A stretch of 64,000 nucleotides of DNA from Anomaloglossus baeobatrachus (lineage: Eukaryota > Chordata > Amphibia > Anura > Aromobatidae): NCBI RefSeq assembly GCF_048569485.1, contig NC_134354.1, positions 454,704,807-454,768,806 on the forward strand, given 5' to 3'. The notes beneath the pieces were generated by a model that was not told where the DNA came from, did no database searches, and saw only the letters and a list, made by a program, of their open reading frames with translations. The translations under genes were made by a program, and so were the position numbers. Of this stretch, positions 54,976 through 64,000 are shown piece after piece. Numbering within the stretch: the stretch's first letter is position 1; each line of letters starts with the position of its first letter.

Positions 54976-55597
54976 CATCTCTCCAGTAGTAATACCAGGG
55001 CTTCATGCCAGTTGTGTTTTTGGTCACTTCACAGCTGACTTCAACCCCAAGCATCGGATTGACAATGCACCACGGCATCGGGAAGAGCAGAGGTGAAGTG
55101 CCAAAATTGGAGCATCTCGTGATGCTCCACTTCTGGAGTAGCTGCGACTGCACTTTTTAGATCGCAAGGGCCCAATAACCATGGACCCGCCCAGTTTGAT
55201 AATATCAGCTTGCAGCTGTCTGCTTTACCTTTGCTGGTTATCAAAAATGAGGGAAGTCCCCACTTTGTCATTTTTAATTTAGTTCATTGATAGTTTGTAT
55301 AGCTTTCTATCTACTTCACATATCTTCCCTATATTTCATTTATCTATTCGTCATCTATCAAATTCATAGAAAATCATGTCCGTCTGTCCATTTCTCCCTC
55401 CCTTTAACTGTATTTATTCAGCACTATAGATTAAAATGGGTATGTGTATATGTATATCCAGTATTTGTGAAAACAGATAGCTTAGAAGTGACGTGAAGCC
55501 ACACATTACACTACTGCTCCCCTAGAAGTGGACAGAGTGTGATCTCACATATCAAATGCCCATCATGTAAACTACAGCCTTCAGAGTCGCTCCATTA

Positions 55598-55977
55598 AGG
55601 CCCCGTCACACACAACGAGATCGCTAACGAGATCGTTGCCGAGTCACAGTTTGTCACGCAGCAACGATCCCGCCAGCGATCTTGTTATGCGTGACACCTA
55701 CCAGCGGTCTGGCCTCTGCTGTGAGACCGCTAGTCGTTGCAGAGTAGTCCGGACCATTCTCTTCAAAGGCAATTTCCTGCTGGGCAGGACGCATCGCTGT
55801 GTTTGACTCTGTGTGACAGGGTCCCAATGACCGCCGAGATCGTTATACAGGTCGCTACTGCGACCTGTATCGTTACTGTGTCGTTGGTAAGGCCTGACTG
55901 TGACATCTCACCAGCGACTCTTATCAGGACATATCGTTGTTGGAATCGCTGGTAAGTCATTGTATGTGACTAGGCCT
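55598..55977. mobile_element. 380-bp Harbinger-like MITE, GCGAGATCGC family, short form
   Basis: TTA at 55595-55597 and 55978-55980. The left end AGGCCCCGTCACACACAACG faces GTATGTGACTAGGCCT. The subterminal GAGATCGCTAACGAGATCG and CGATCCCGCCAGCGATC match the longer copies at 32121 and 48665, which also carry hairpin blocks missing here. Confidence 0.7.
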
Positions 55978-56483
55978 TTAGAAGTGGATGCAGTGTGGTA
56001 ACACGCATCTAATCCACTCGTGTGTGATACACTCCATTGAGCCCTGTATCTAATTCTATTATGTGATACACTCTTCTGATTTAATCCCAGTGCATAATCC
56101 ACTCTGCTGAGCCCTATATCTAATCCAGTCATATGTGATAGACTACTGTATCTAATGCCAGCATGTGATACAGCTTGCATATATGAAATGTTGAATAATA
56201 AAAACGGATTTTTCTGTACTCACCGTAAAATAGTTTTCTCTTAGCCATCATTGGGGGACACAGGACCATGGGTGTTATGCTGCTTATCCATAGGAGGACA
56301 CTAAGTAGATGCAAAGATGTTAGCTCCTCCCCTGCAGTATACATTCCCTGGCCCAGCCAGGCTACTTCAGTTTTAGTACACAAGCAGTAGGAGAACAAGT
56401 AACAAAAAACGTGAGTGAATACTCATAACAAAAAAGTACTGAGAGAGAAAAAAGCTAAGGCCCAACAGGGCAAAAGGGAGGGT

Positions 56484-56590
56484 GCTGTGTCCCCCAATGA
56501 TGGCTAAGAGAAAACGATTTTACGATGAGTACACAAAAATCAGTTTTTCTCTGACGCCTCATTGGGGGACACAGGACCATGGGACGTCCT
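56484..56590. repeat. internal complementary region of the DIRS element
   Basis: The left half (GTCCCCCAATGATGGCTAAG ... GAGTACACAAAAATC) is the reverse complement of the outer end at 56207-56263. The right half (TTTTTCTCTGACGCCTCATT...) is the reverse complement of the other outer end at 61878-61913. The switch lies at about 56542. Such a region is thought to guide circle formation during DIRS replication. Confidence 0.85.
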
Positions 56591-57121
56591 AAAGCAGTCC
56601 CTGGGCGGGTAAACAAACAACGCAACCAAAGGACTAGGAACCAGTCCCAGATAGTGGAGCACCTATCTCAGTAGGCGCTCCTGGCTATCGGTTGCAGAAT
56701 TTTCCTAGCTAGGTTCGCCTCAGCCGAAGCCTGGGTACGGACTCGGTAATGCTTTGAAACAGTATGTAGGCAAGACCAGGTCGCAGCCTTACACCTCTGT
56801 TCCACTGAAGCCTGATGCCTAATGGCCCAAGAGGCACCAACTGCTCGCGTGGAATGAGTCCACAGCCCACTAGGAATGGTCTTGAGTTGCAAGCGGTAGA
56901 CCTCCTGGATCGCAGAGCGAATCCAGCGAGCCAGCGTTGCCTATGAAGCTGCCTCTCCTTTCTTAAGCCTTTCAGGAATGACGAACAAGGAGTCTATGTT
57001 CCTAAAGGGGCTGTCCTGGGTACGTAATATCTGAGAGCCCTCACAAGGTCTAGCGACTATAGAAACCTTTCCACCCTATGGACTGGGTGTGGAGAAAAGG
57101 AAGGTAGAACAATGTCCTCGT

Positions 57122-57808
57122 TCATATGAAACGGGAAGTAACCTTCGGAAGAAAATCCAGAAGGGGGCGTAGAACCACCTTGTCCTGATGAAAGATCAGA
57201 AAGGGTTCGCGGCAAGAGAGTGCTGCCAGTTCCGAAACTTGTCTGATTGACGTAATCACCACTAAGAATGTTACCTTCCAGGGGAAAAGAGCAAGAGAAG
57301 ATTCCTTAAGAGGTTCAAAGGGGGACCTCTGGATACCGTCCAAAACGAGATTGAGGTCCCATGGGTCCAGCGACCGTTTATACGAGGAAACTAGATGGGA
57401 AACGCCCTTGAGGAAAGTCTTGACTTGCGGATTGCAAGCTAGGCAGTATTGATAGAATATTGAGAGAGATGAAACCTGCCCCTTAAGGGAGCTGAGGGCC
57501 AACCCCTTTTGCAACCTGACTGCAAAAAAAAAAAAAAAAAAAATCAAGAATTCTGGGGATCGCCAGAGGCATAGGTTGGACATTAGATTCCCTGCACTGG
57601 GAAAGGAAAGTTTTCCACGTACGGTGGTAAATACGGGATGAAGGCCGGCTTTCGGGCACTGTACATGGTGGAGATGACCGCGGGATCTCGGTCTTGTTAA
57701 AGTCCAGGTCTCAATGGCCAGGCCGTCAGCTTCAGGGCTCTGGAGTTCTGATGGGAAATGGGCCCTTGGGTCAGCAGGTCTGGGATGCTTACGAGGCGCC
57801 ATGAGCAA
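57122..57808 (-). pseudogene. DIRS tyrosine recombinase region (fossil)
   Basis: Strings SSLKGQVSSLSIFYQY, FLKGVSHL, PWDLNLVLDGIQ.SPFEPL and RQVSELAAL, the last carrying the first catalytic Arg. These place it in the tyrosine recombinase used by DIRS elements for integration of circular DNA. It lies at the 3' end of the coding part, next to the internal complementary region, as in other members. Broken. Confidence 0.75.
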
Positions 57809-57950
57809 TTGTACTAATTCAACATACCAGGCACACCTGGGCTAGTCCGGTGCTATTAGTATCACCGGGACGCCTTCTGCCTTGATCTTCCTGATTACTC
57901 GCGGCAGCAGGGGCAGAGGCGAAAAACATGTAAGGGAGACGGAAACGACT

Positions 57951-58314
57951 TCAGGAGACTAGAGCATCCGCGCCAATGGACTGTGGATCACATGACCTGG
58001 CTAAGATTGTGGGTACTTTTGCGTTCAACCTCGAGGCCATTAGATACACGTCTGGTGTACCCCAGCGAGTGCAGATGTGTGGGAACACTTCTGGGTTTAG
58101 AAACCACTCTCCGGTGGCTAGGCCTTGGCGACTTAGAAGGTCCGCTGCCCAGTTCTCTACTCCCAGTATGTGTAACGCTGAAAACACAGACCCCCGTCGA
58201 TTCGGCCCCGGTGAGGATCCTGAGGACCTCGAGATAAGCTGTCTTGCTGTTGGTACCTCCCTGCCGATTAACATAGGCCACAGCTGTTGCATTGTCCAAT
58301 TGGACCCGAATCAA
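57951..58314 (-). pseudogene. DIRS RNase H region (fossil)
   Basis: Contains RVQLDNATAVAYVNRQGGT, an RNase H-like core strand with its Asp, and GVENWAADLLSRQ with the N..AD.LSR signature. It is followed by EWFLNPEVF and RWGTPDVYLMASRLN, the standard linker toward the recombinase part in DIRS elements. Broken. Confidence 0.75.
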
Positions 58315-58698
58315 ACGACCTGCTAGCAGAAGGGGGGAATGACCTGAGCACGAGAAGATAGCGCTGATTTTCAGGATGATTTCTGGGAAGGGAAGACTCC
58401 TGGGGCGTCCAACGTCCCTAAACAGTGTGGAGCCAGTACGCTGCTCCCCAGACTAAGAGGCTGGCGTCCGTAGTCAGGAGTAGCCAGTCCACTTGGGGGA
58501 GAAAAACTCCTTCTCGATATGGAAGAGGACTGAAGCCACCAGCAAAGCACATACCTGACTGAAGGTGTCAGGCGAAAAGTTCATCCAAGGAAAAGGGGCT
58601 CTTGTCCCAGGCAGCTAGAAGCGCAAGCTGCAGTGGGCGGTGTTGTGGCTAAGCAAGCAGCACTGCTTCTATAGCCGCCGCTAACCTACTTAGCACTC

Positions 58699-59480
58699 TC
58701 ATGCTGAATTGTATGGAGCAAGAGAAGTACGTAGAGGGCAGTGTACCGCTTGGTGTAGAGCGGTCGCCCTGTCTTGAGGGAGAAATATCAAGCCCCGAAG
58801 GGTGCCCAGGGACATGCCCAGGGAGATGACGGATTTTGACGGGACCGGGGATGATTTGACTGGAGTCAGAAGCCGCCCTAAGCGGAATAGGATGCCCACA
58901 GAGATTTGCACGCTGGTTGAGCCCTTGATGAGGAGGTCATCCAAGAAAGGCAGAACAGCCACTTTCCTGGCATGAAGGGCACTCATGGCGGCCGCCATGA
59001 CCTTTGTTAAGATCCTTGGTGCTGTGGGAGAGCTGAGGGTAGGGCCACAAACGAAAAAAAAAAAAGAAGTCCTGAACCGCGAAGCGGAGGAACTTTAGGT
59101 GAGCTGGAGCGATGGGTATGTGAAGGTACACGTCCCTGATAGCTAGGGAGGCAAGGAATTCTCCTTCGACCATAAAGGTAATAATGGACCCTAGAAATTC
59201 CATTCTGAATCTCCTTACGTGCACATGTTTGCTCAGGTGTTAGAGGTCCAGGATGGGTCGAACTGACCAGTCCTTTTTTGGGGACCACAAGAGGTTGGAA
59301 AAGAAGGCCTTGAACCTCTCGCTGTCCGGAACAGGTACAATCGCCCCCGCCGTTTGGAGGGAGTGGATTGCTGAGGAGAAGGCCTTGCGGTGTTTTGGAG
59401 CCTTTGGGGGGGTTTGAGAGAAAAGAAAGACTGACCAGGGGATCGGGTCCGGAATTCAATGTGGTAACCGGAAGACACAA
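58699..59480 (-). pseudogene. DIRS reverse transcriptase region (fossil)
   Basis: Family strings are PLVVPKK near the start of the palm domain, IRDVYLHIPIAPAHLKFLRF, the catalytic FLDDLL with the two aspartates present, and a SLGMSLGT...GLIFLPQDR segment. These are typical of DIRS1-type reverse transcriptases. Broken. Confidence 0.75.
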
Positions 59481-59736
59481 GGTATCGCACCCATTTGTGG
59501 TCTGAGGCAGCGGCCCAGATGGAGGACGAGACTCCTCGGTCTTTGTCTAGACTGCCAGGACAAGGTGGACTCGGGGAGGGCCGAGAAGGTCGGGCCCTGC
59601 GTGTCTAGTAAAAAAGATCCTGGGCTAGAGTTGGGGGAGGGAGGTACTCTTTTCCTCCCGTGGCGGCAGAAAAAAAAGAGCCTGTCCAGACGATCGGCAA
59701 ACCATCGGTCTGGAAAGGAGTACTGTGAGAGGCTTC

Positions 59737-60416
59737 TTAGAGACAGAGTACGCTCTCCATTATCGGAACCAAAAGGGCCCTACGGATGGCTATGGTATTT
59801 GAGGTGGCAATAACTGCACAAGTAGCAGCGTCGAGGGAGGCCTGCATGAGGTACTCTGCCGCCGCAGCAATGTCAAATGTTACATCTGTGAGGGTCTGAG
59901 GGAAACTGGTAGTCTTGGTGCCTGTGCGACCCACATGGAAGGGGAGAGGGACCCGCAGCCTCAAGGCGGAGCGATCGAGCTGCTCCACTTGTCCGTCTGT
60001 AAAAGACAGGAGGGTCCTTCAGGCAGGCAGGAAGCTGGGTGAGGGTCCAGCGAGGCCGGATCGGCCCAGCCCTTCCAGACAGCTAAGCCAAAGGGGTACC
60101 GGGACTCCATGAGTTTACAGATACCAAAGCGGCGTCAAAAAACTTTTTTTTTGTTTGTTTTTTTTTTTTTGAGGTTTCTTCACCCTTTTAAAGGAGACCG
60201 CAGGGTCAGTAGTAGTGGATGGGAGATCTTCCACATGCAGAGTTTGGTTGATTGCTGCAATAAGGGAGTCCATCGCAGCTTGATCGCTCGGGGAGGTTGA
60301 AACCAAGGAATCATCCCGGTACAAACATCATTCCCCTTCCTCCGGCTCCTCAGAGACCGCAGAACATGTGGAAAAACCCCATCTGTGTACCCCGGAGGGA
60401 GAACCATGGGGGTCAT
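59737..60416 (-). pseudogene. DIRS gag-like region (fossil)
   Basis: Minus-strand residues with family-typical strings: AAMDSLIAAINQTLHVEDLP followed by AVSFKRVKK, and further on a segment with EYLMQASLDAATCAV and SNTIAIRRAL. In complete DIRS elements these belong to the first open reading frame, which packages the RNA. Not functional here. Confidence 0.65.
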
Positions 60417-61913
60417 GCCCTTTTTCTGATCTGCAACCGGTGAAGCAGAGGGCCGAGTCTTATCAGAAGGACCCTCTATAGAGGTGTCATCAGGCTGCGT
60501 TCTGTCCAGGGGCCCCGAGGGGTGTGAGGACGATGTTGCATAGCCAGCACCACGTTCTGGGAACTGTGCCCATTCCGGGGGACTGGGAGCCGTAGGCTCT
60601 GGGCTGGCAGCGGTTAGCGGTTGCTGCGGTGGTGGTGGTGGTGGGGGGGAGCTACAGGGGCAACGGACTCACAGAAGGAAGAGGTGCTATCATCCCCTAG
60701 TAGCTCAGCGTGGCAGGATACATTAAAAGTCTTATAGTTGTTGCTGTAGTCATGCAGGGCAAAAAACATGTGACTGCAGCCCCTGGCTGATGAGCCACAA
60801 ACTCTGATTGTAATGAGGGAGCAATGCTCTGCAGAGCTAATGTGCAAGTGAGGAAATAACTCACCCAGAACCCTGATGGCCCCTCCCCCCCTCCTCCTGA
60901 GTCCCAGTTCCTGTGGGAAGGAGGAAGCCAGCTCTGAGAGACGCCCACAGGCTCTGATTACAACAAGAGGGAGCAATGCTCTGCAGAGCTCCTGTGTGAG
61001 GAGGGTTACGCGCGCTTTCGTGAGGGGGCGTGGCTTGAGTGTCAGAGGGGGTGGGGCTTAGCTCCGACAAGACGGCATGAGAAAATATAATAAACAAAAA
61101 AAATGGTGGGAAGGGACTCCCCTTCCCCCCCTCCAGACCTGCACAACAATGGTGGACAGAAAAAAACTCTACGTGTACCGCAGCTGCGGGTGTGGGAGCT
61201 CTCCCCCCGTCACAGGTGGAATACTATGCAGGAGTCTGCAATCAGCCCATGTGAATACAGTCAGGGAGGATCTGACCTTTGCTCCAATTCCTGTCAGGGA
61301 GCCAGTGTGGATATTCTGACGCCTGCTGTGAAGCTGCCTCTCTTTTCTTAAGCCCCCGGTCACAGAGCTTATATCAACTCAGAGCCTGCCAGAGGAACTG
61401 CGGAAGTTTTTCATCTGCTCTGGAAATCGGAAGGATCTCACCTCAGCTCCTGTGGAGATGGCAGTCTGATGCTTGCTGCCTGGTCACGCTGGTGCAGAGC
61501 TTGTATCAACTCAGAGCCTGCAAGAGGGACTGAGGAAGTTTTCATCTGTTCTGGGCTCTGGAAAATCGGTGCCTGTGAGAACCGTCGTCCAGTGAGTAAC
61601 AGCCCAGGATCCAGCGTCGCAGGAGGGGGTACGGGGAGGTGACACTCCACGTTCCCGCCTGTTGATGGTTTTGGGAAATCGGTCCCCGAAGGAAACCGCC
61701 TCCCTCTAAAAACAAGAAATTCTTGCTGCAGTAGTCTGCAGAGATGTGCCTCCTATAGACACTAAGCTAAAACTGAAGTAGTCTGGCTGGGCCAGGGGGT
61801 GTATACTGCAGGGGAGGAGCTAACATCTTTGTATCTACTTAGTGTCCTCCTATGGATAAGCAGCATAACACCCATTGTCCTATGTCCCCCAATGAGGAGT
61901 CAGAGAAAAATTT

Positions 61914-63750
61914 GATATTAAATTCCCTTTAAAGGCGTTGTCTGGCATTAGGTTACAAGTCTGCAGTCACTATAAGTGACTACAGACTTGTGAATCCTCA
62001 TATTGTACGCATCATGCACTGTGACAGTTTGCTAGGAGCGCTGTGTGCAAGACTGTAAATACGTAATTTGCATATATGTGGTCACTTGCCAGACTAGACG
62101 TGCGTTTTAGTAGTGCATTAAGTTAGAGCGCATACACCTAGTTAGAATATGGCCAGAAGAATGCAAATCACATACTTGCGGTAATGCCTCTGCCACTACC
62201 GGCATCGATATAAGGATTCAGAAGTCTGTGTTCACATATAGTGACTGCAGACTTGTATCCTAAGGTCAGCCAACCCCTTTAAAAGGGAATGTTTGGGTTT
62301 TTTTATTCCACATTTCAAATTAAGACTGTATAACATGCTGGAATTAGATACAGAGCTCAGTATAGTGTATCACATACTTGGATTAAATATGTGGGGTGTA
62401 TCACAATGAGATTAGATATGAGTGGCCACACTTTGCCACTTCTAAGGGAGAGTCTATGAATGCTGTATAGCTGTATCTTACATGCTGGGCATTAGATATG
62501 CATGGCCACACTTCGTCCACTTCTAAGAGAGCAGTAGTGTAATGTGTGACTCAACACCATCCACTTTTCATGCCATCCACTTCGAAAGCTTCGGTTTTCA
62601 CATGCACTGGAGACACGTATACTCGTCTACCCATTATAATCTATGATGCTGCTTACAGATAGATGACAAACTATAGATAATTATAATCTATTAAATAAAG
62701 GGTTGACGATAGTTTGTACATTTCTACTAACCAAGTAAATAATAACATGGGGGGGGGAAACAAACCCCCCCCAAAAAACAGACATTGGGTCCCCCCCCCC
62801 ATTTTTGACAATCAGCAAAAGTGAATCAGACAGCTGTGAGCAGATATTATAAGGCTGGGAAAAATACCAGCCGCAGCTGTCCCAGAAGTGGATTTTCACA
62901 CGAGATGCTGTAATTCTGGCGCTTTACCTCTGCTCTACCCAATACCCTGGTTTGTTGGAAATCGGTTCCTTGTGGTTGATGTCAGCCACGAAGTGTCCAA
63001 AAACACAGCTGGCATCAAGCCCTGGTGCTAGCAATGGAGAGGTGTCCACCAGGCTCCTCCATTACTAACCCAGTAATAAAAAGGAAAAGCACGCAAAAAT
63101 ACTTTCATGAAATAAATTCTCCCAGACGCTTTTCATGTTCACCACTTTACGTAAAAATAATAATCCCTAGACGAGTCTGACGTAGTCCAGTGAATCTGAC
63201 AAAGTCTATGGAGCCTCAGTCTGACACGCCATAGGCCTTGCCAACAGTCAGTTCCGGGTCACGCAGTGCAACAGCTGTCAACACTAAAGAGCAGTGAGAT
63301 CAGTAACGTTACCACTCTTCAAACGTTCGGGGTCAAGCTGCGCTGTGCATGACTTTGCTCTGCGGTAATGTTACTGATGTCACAGCTCCTCAGCGCCGAT
63401 CCCCTGGACGTCAGGCATTGTGATAATTTGTTGACGGCTCATTAGTGCAGAGCTGACCCGCCAACAGTGCAGACGATGACTCTGTGCAGATCGCCCAGTG
63501 CACAGACCAGGTACACAGGAGGACTAGAGCAGCCCCTGAAATGAGCATTATTAATGACACTTCGTGTCAGAGAGGCAAGGGGTGGGGGGGGGGGTGGGGG
63601 AAGAGGCTCCTATCGCTGTCACAGCTCTTGTTCCCTCCCTGAAACAAAGAGTTACCAGCTCAGATTAGTAATAATTTGCGGTAACAGAGCAGTGTCTATA
63701 TCCGACATGCAGGAGACCGGGAGAAGAGCTCGTCTCCTGTATGCAGATTG
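61914..63750. mobile_element. right arm of the large foldback element
   Basis: Inverted partner of 53030-56206, about 1.8 kb. It contains G/C homopolymer strips (62750-62800, 63585-63600), CAAAAACACAGCTGGCATCA, the AATACTTTCATGAAATAAA text, and near 63650-63720 AACAGAGCAGTGTCTAT...GACATGCAGGAGACC, which pairs with GGTCTCCTGCATGCCAGGCA at 53098. No coding region. Confidence 0.7.
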
Positions 63751-63952
63751 CACAATGCACTGCGCAAGGAGGGCAAGAGCAGTGATAGAGCAGAGAAGGA
63801 CACAGAGAGACAGACAAGCCACTAAACCAACGAGAGACATGATGATGCTTTATTTCAGGGAAGGGACAGCCCAGCACACACTGCAAAACGATTCGAAGTG
63901 CTGCAGACCGACCAAACTGGCCGATTAAAACGGCCGCTGGTAAGTATAAGGC
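63751..63952. other. intergenic, no recognised feature
   Basis: Short A/G-rich sequence with fortuitous frames on both strands. No domain recognised. Confidence 0.35.
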
Positions 63953-64000
63953 CATGTGCCCACGGGAGATCGTACCTGCGGAATTTTCTGCAGGTATTTC
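63953..64000. mobile_element. left end of a MITE cut by the window edge
   Basis: TAAGGCCATGTGCCCACGGG at 63949-63968 has the TAA plus GGC...TGTGCCCACG form of the Harbinger-like ends at 17356 and 42505. The remainder is outside. Confidence 0.5.

Larger units (their letters stand above)
53030..56206. mobile_element. left arm of a large foldback element (split by a solo LTR and a MITE)
   Basis: Inverted copy of 61914-63750. Matching landmarks: GATGCTCATTTTAGGGGCTG at 53262 with CAGCCCCTGAAATGAGC at 63530, CAGGGCTTCATGCCAG near 55000 with CTGGCATCAAGCCCTGG at 63010, and CACATTACACTACTGCTCC at 55501 with GAGCAGTAGTGTAATGTGTG at 62528. The arm is interrupted by a solo LTR (53879-54975) and a MITE (55598-55977). 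Without these it is about 1.7 kb. Subrepeats of ATCTAATCCA...GTGATACACT lie at 56000-56170. No protein-coding region. Confidence 0.7.
56207..61913 (-). mobile_element. DIRS-type tyrosine-recombinase retrotransposon, full length, broken
   Basis: Fossil of 5.7 kb read on the minus strand. Inverted terminal repeats: 56207-56383 and 61758-61913. An internal complementary region at 56484-56590 carries the complements of both outer ends back to back, the hallmark of DIRS elements. Parts in minus-strand order are a leader with two tandem duplications (60.8-61.6 kb), gag-like (about 59.74-60.42 kb), reverse transcriptase (about 58.70-59.48 kb), RNase H (about 57.95-58.31 kb) and tyrosine recombinase (about 57.12-57.81 kb). 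There is no target-site duplication, as is known for DIRS. Coding regions are broken several times. All parts and both ends are present. Moderately old, younger than the foldback it sits in. Confidence 0.88.

Noticed and set aside
60600-61100. CAC/CCACCA-rich minus-strand frame near the DIRS leader as a histidine-rich host protein
   Set aside because: It is GGTGGTGGT microsatellite sequence inside the 5' region of the DIRS element.
1-64000. tRNA, rRNA, snRNA or miRNA genes
   Set aside because: No convincing cloverleaf or conserved RNA sequence was recognised by eye. The many hairpins are transposon arms. A covariance-model scan would be needed to exclude small RNAs.

Overview
This is vertebrate nuclear DNA, most likely from an anuran amphibian. 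It holds one recognisable host gene, VKORC1L1 (vitamin K epoxide reductase complex subunit 1-like 1), on the + strand in three coding exons: 4470-4660, 17861-17970 and 22308-22534. The exons join in frame to give 175 residues, against 176 in the human protein as I recall it. The frog call is an inference. It rests on protein divergence from mammals, a very heavy load of short inverted-repeat transposons, a full-length DIRS-type element, a Ty3/gypsy element with a SCAN-like gag, and two generations of Tc1 elements. I cannot name the species.

Layout. 1-2302: the 5' end of a SCAN-gag Ty3/gypsy LTR element on the minus strand, running off the left edge. 2303-3910: unclassified sequence and the 3' end of a second LTR element. 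3999-4235: three 85-bp tandem units carrying CTCF-like motifs. 4290-4469: CpG-rich VKORC1L1 promoter. 4661-17860: a 13.2-kb first intron with four minisatellites (36, 13, 40 and 29 bp units), many MITEs (short non-autonomous DNA transposons) and a dead Tc1 element. 17971-22307: second intron. 22535 to about 28140: probable long 3'UTR with several poly(A) signals. From about 28.1 kb to the right edge I find no host gene. That part is a mosaic of MITEs, foldback elements, a Penelope-like remnant, a Tc1 element, a solo LTR and a 5.7-kb DIRS element inserted near the middle of an older foldback element with arms of about 1.8 kb.

Most MITEs here start GGG/GGC, have long inverted ends and lie between TAA or TTA copies, the signature of the PIF/Harbinger superfamily. 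Several abut one another and share a single TAA. I found no self-contained new functional system. The most informative items are the CTCF-like triplicate beside the promoter, the chained MITEs, the minisatellite inside a foldback MITE, the DIRS element with its internal complementary region, and the nested palindromes. Repeat edges are read by eye and are approximate unless a target-site duplication is stated.
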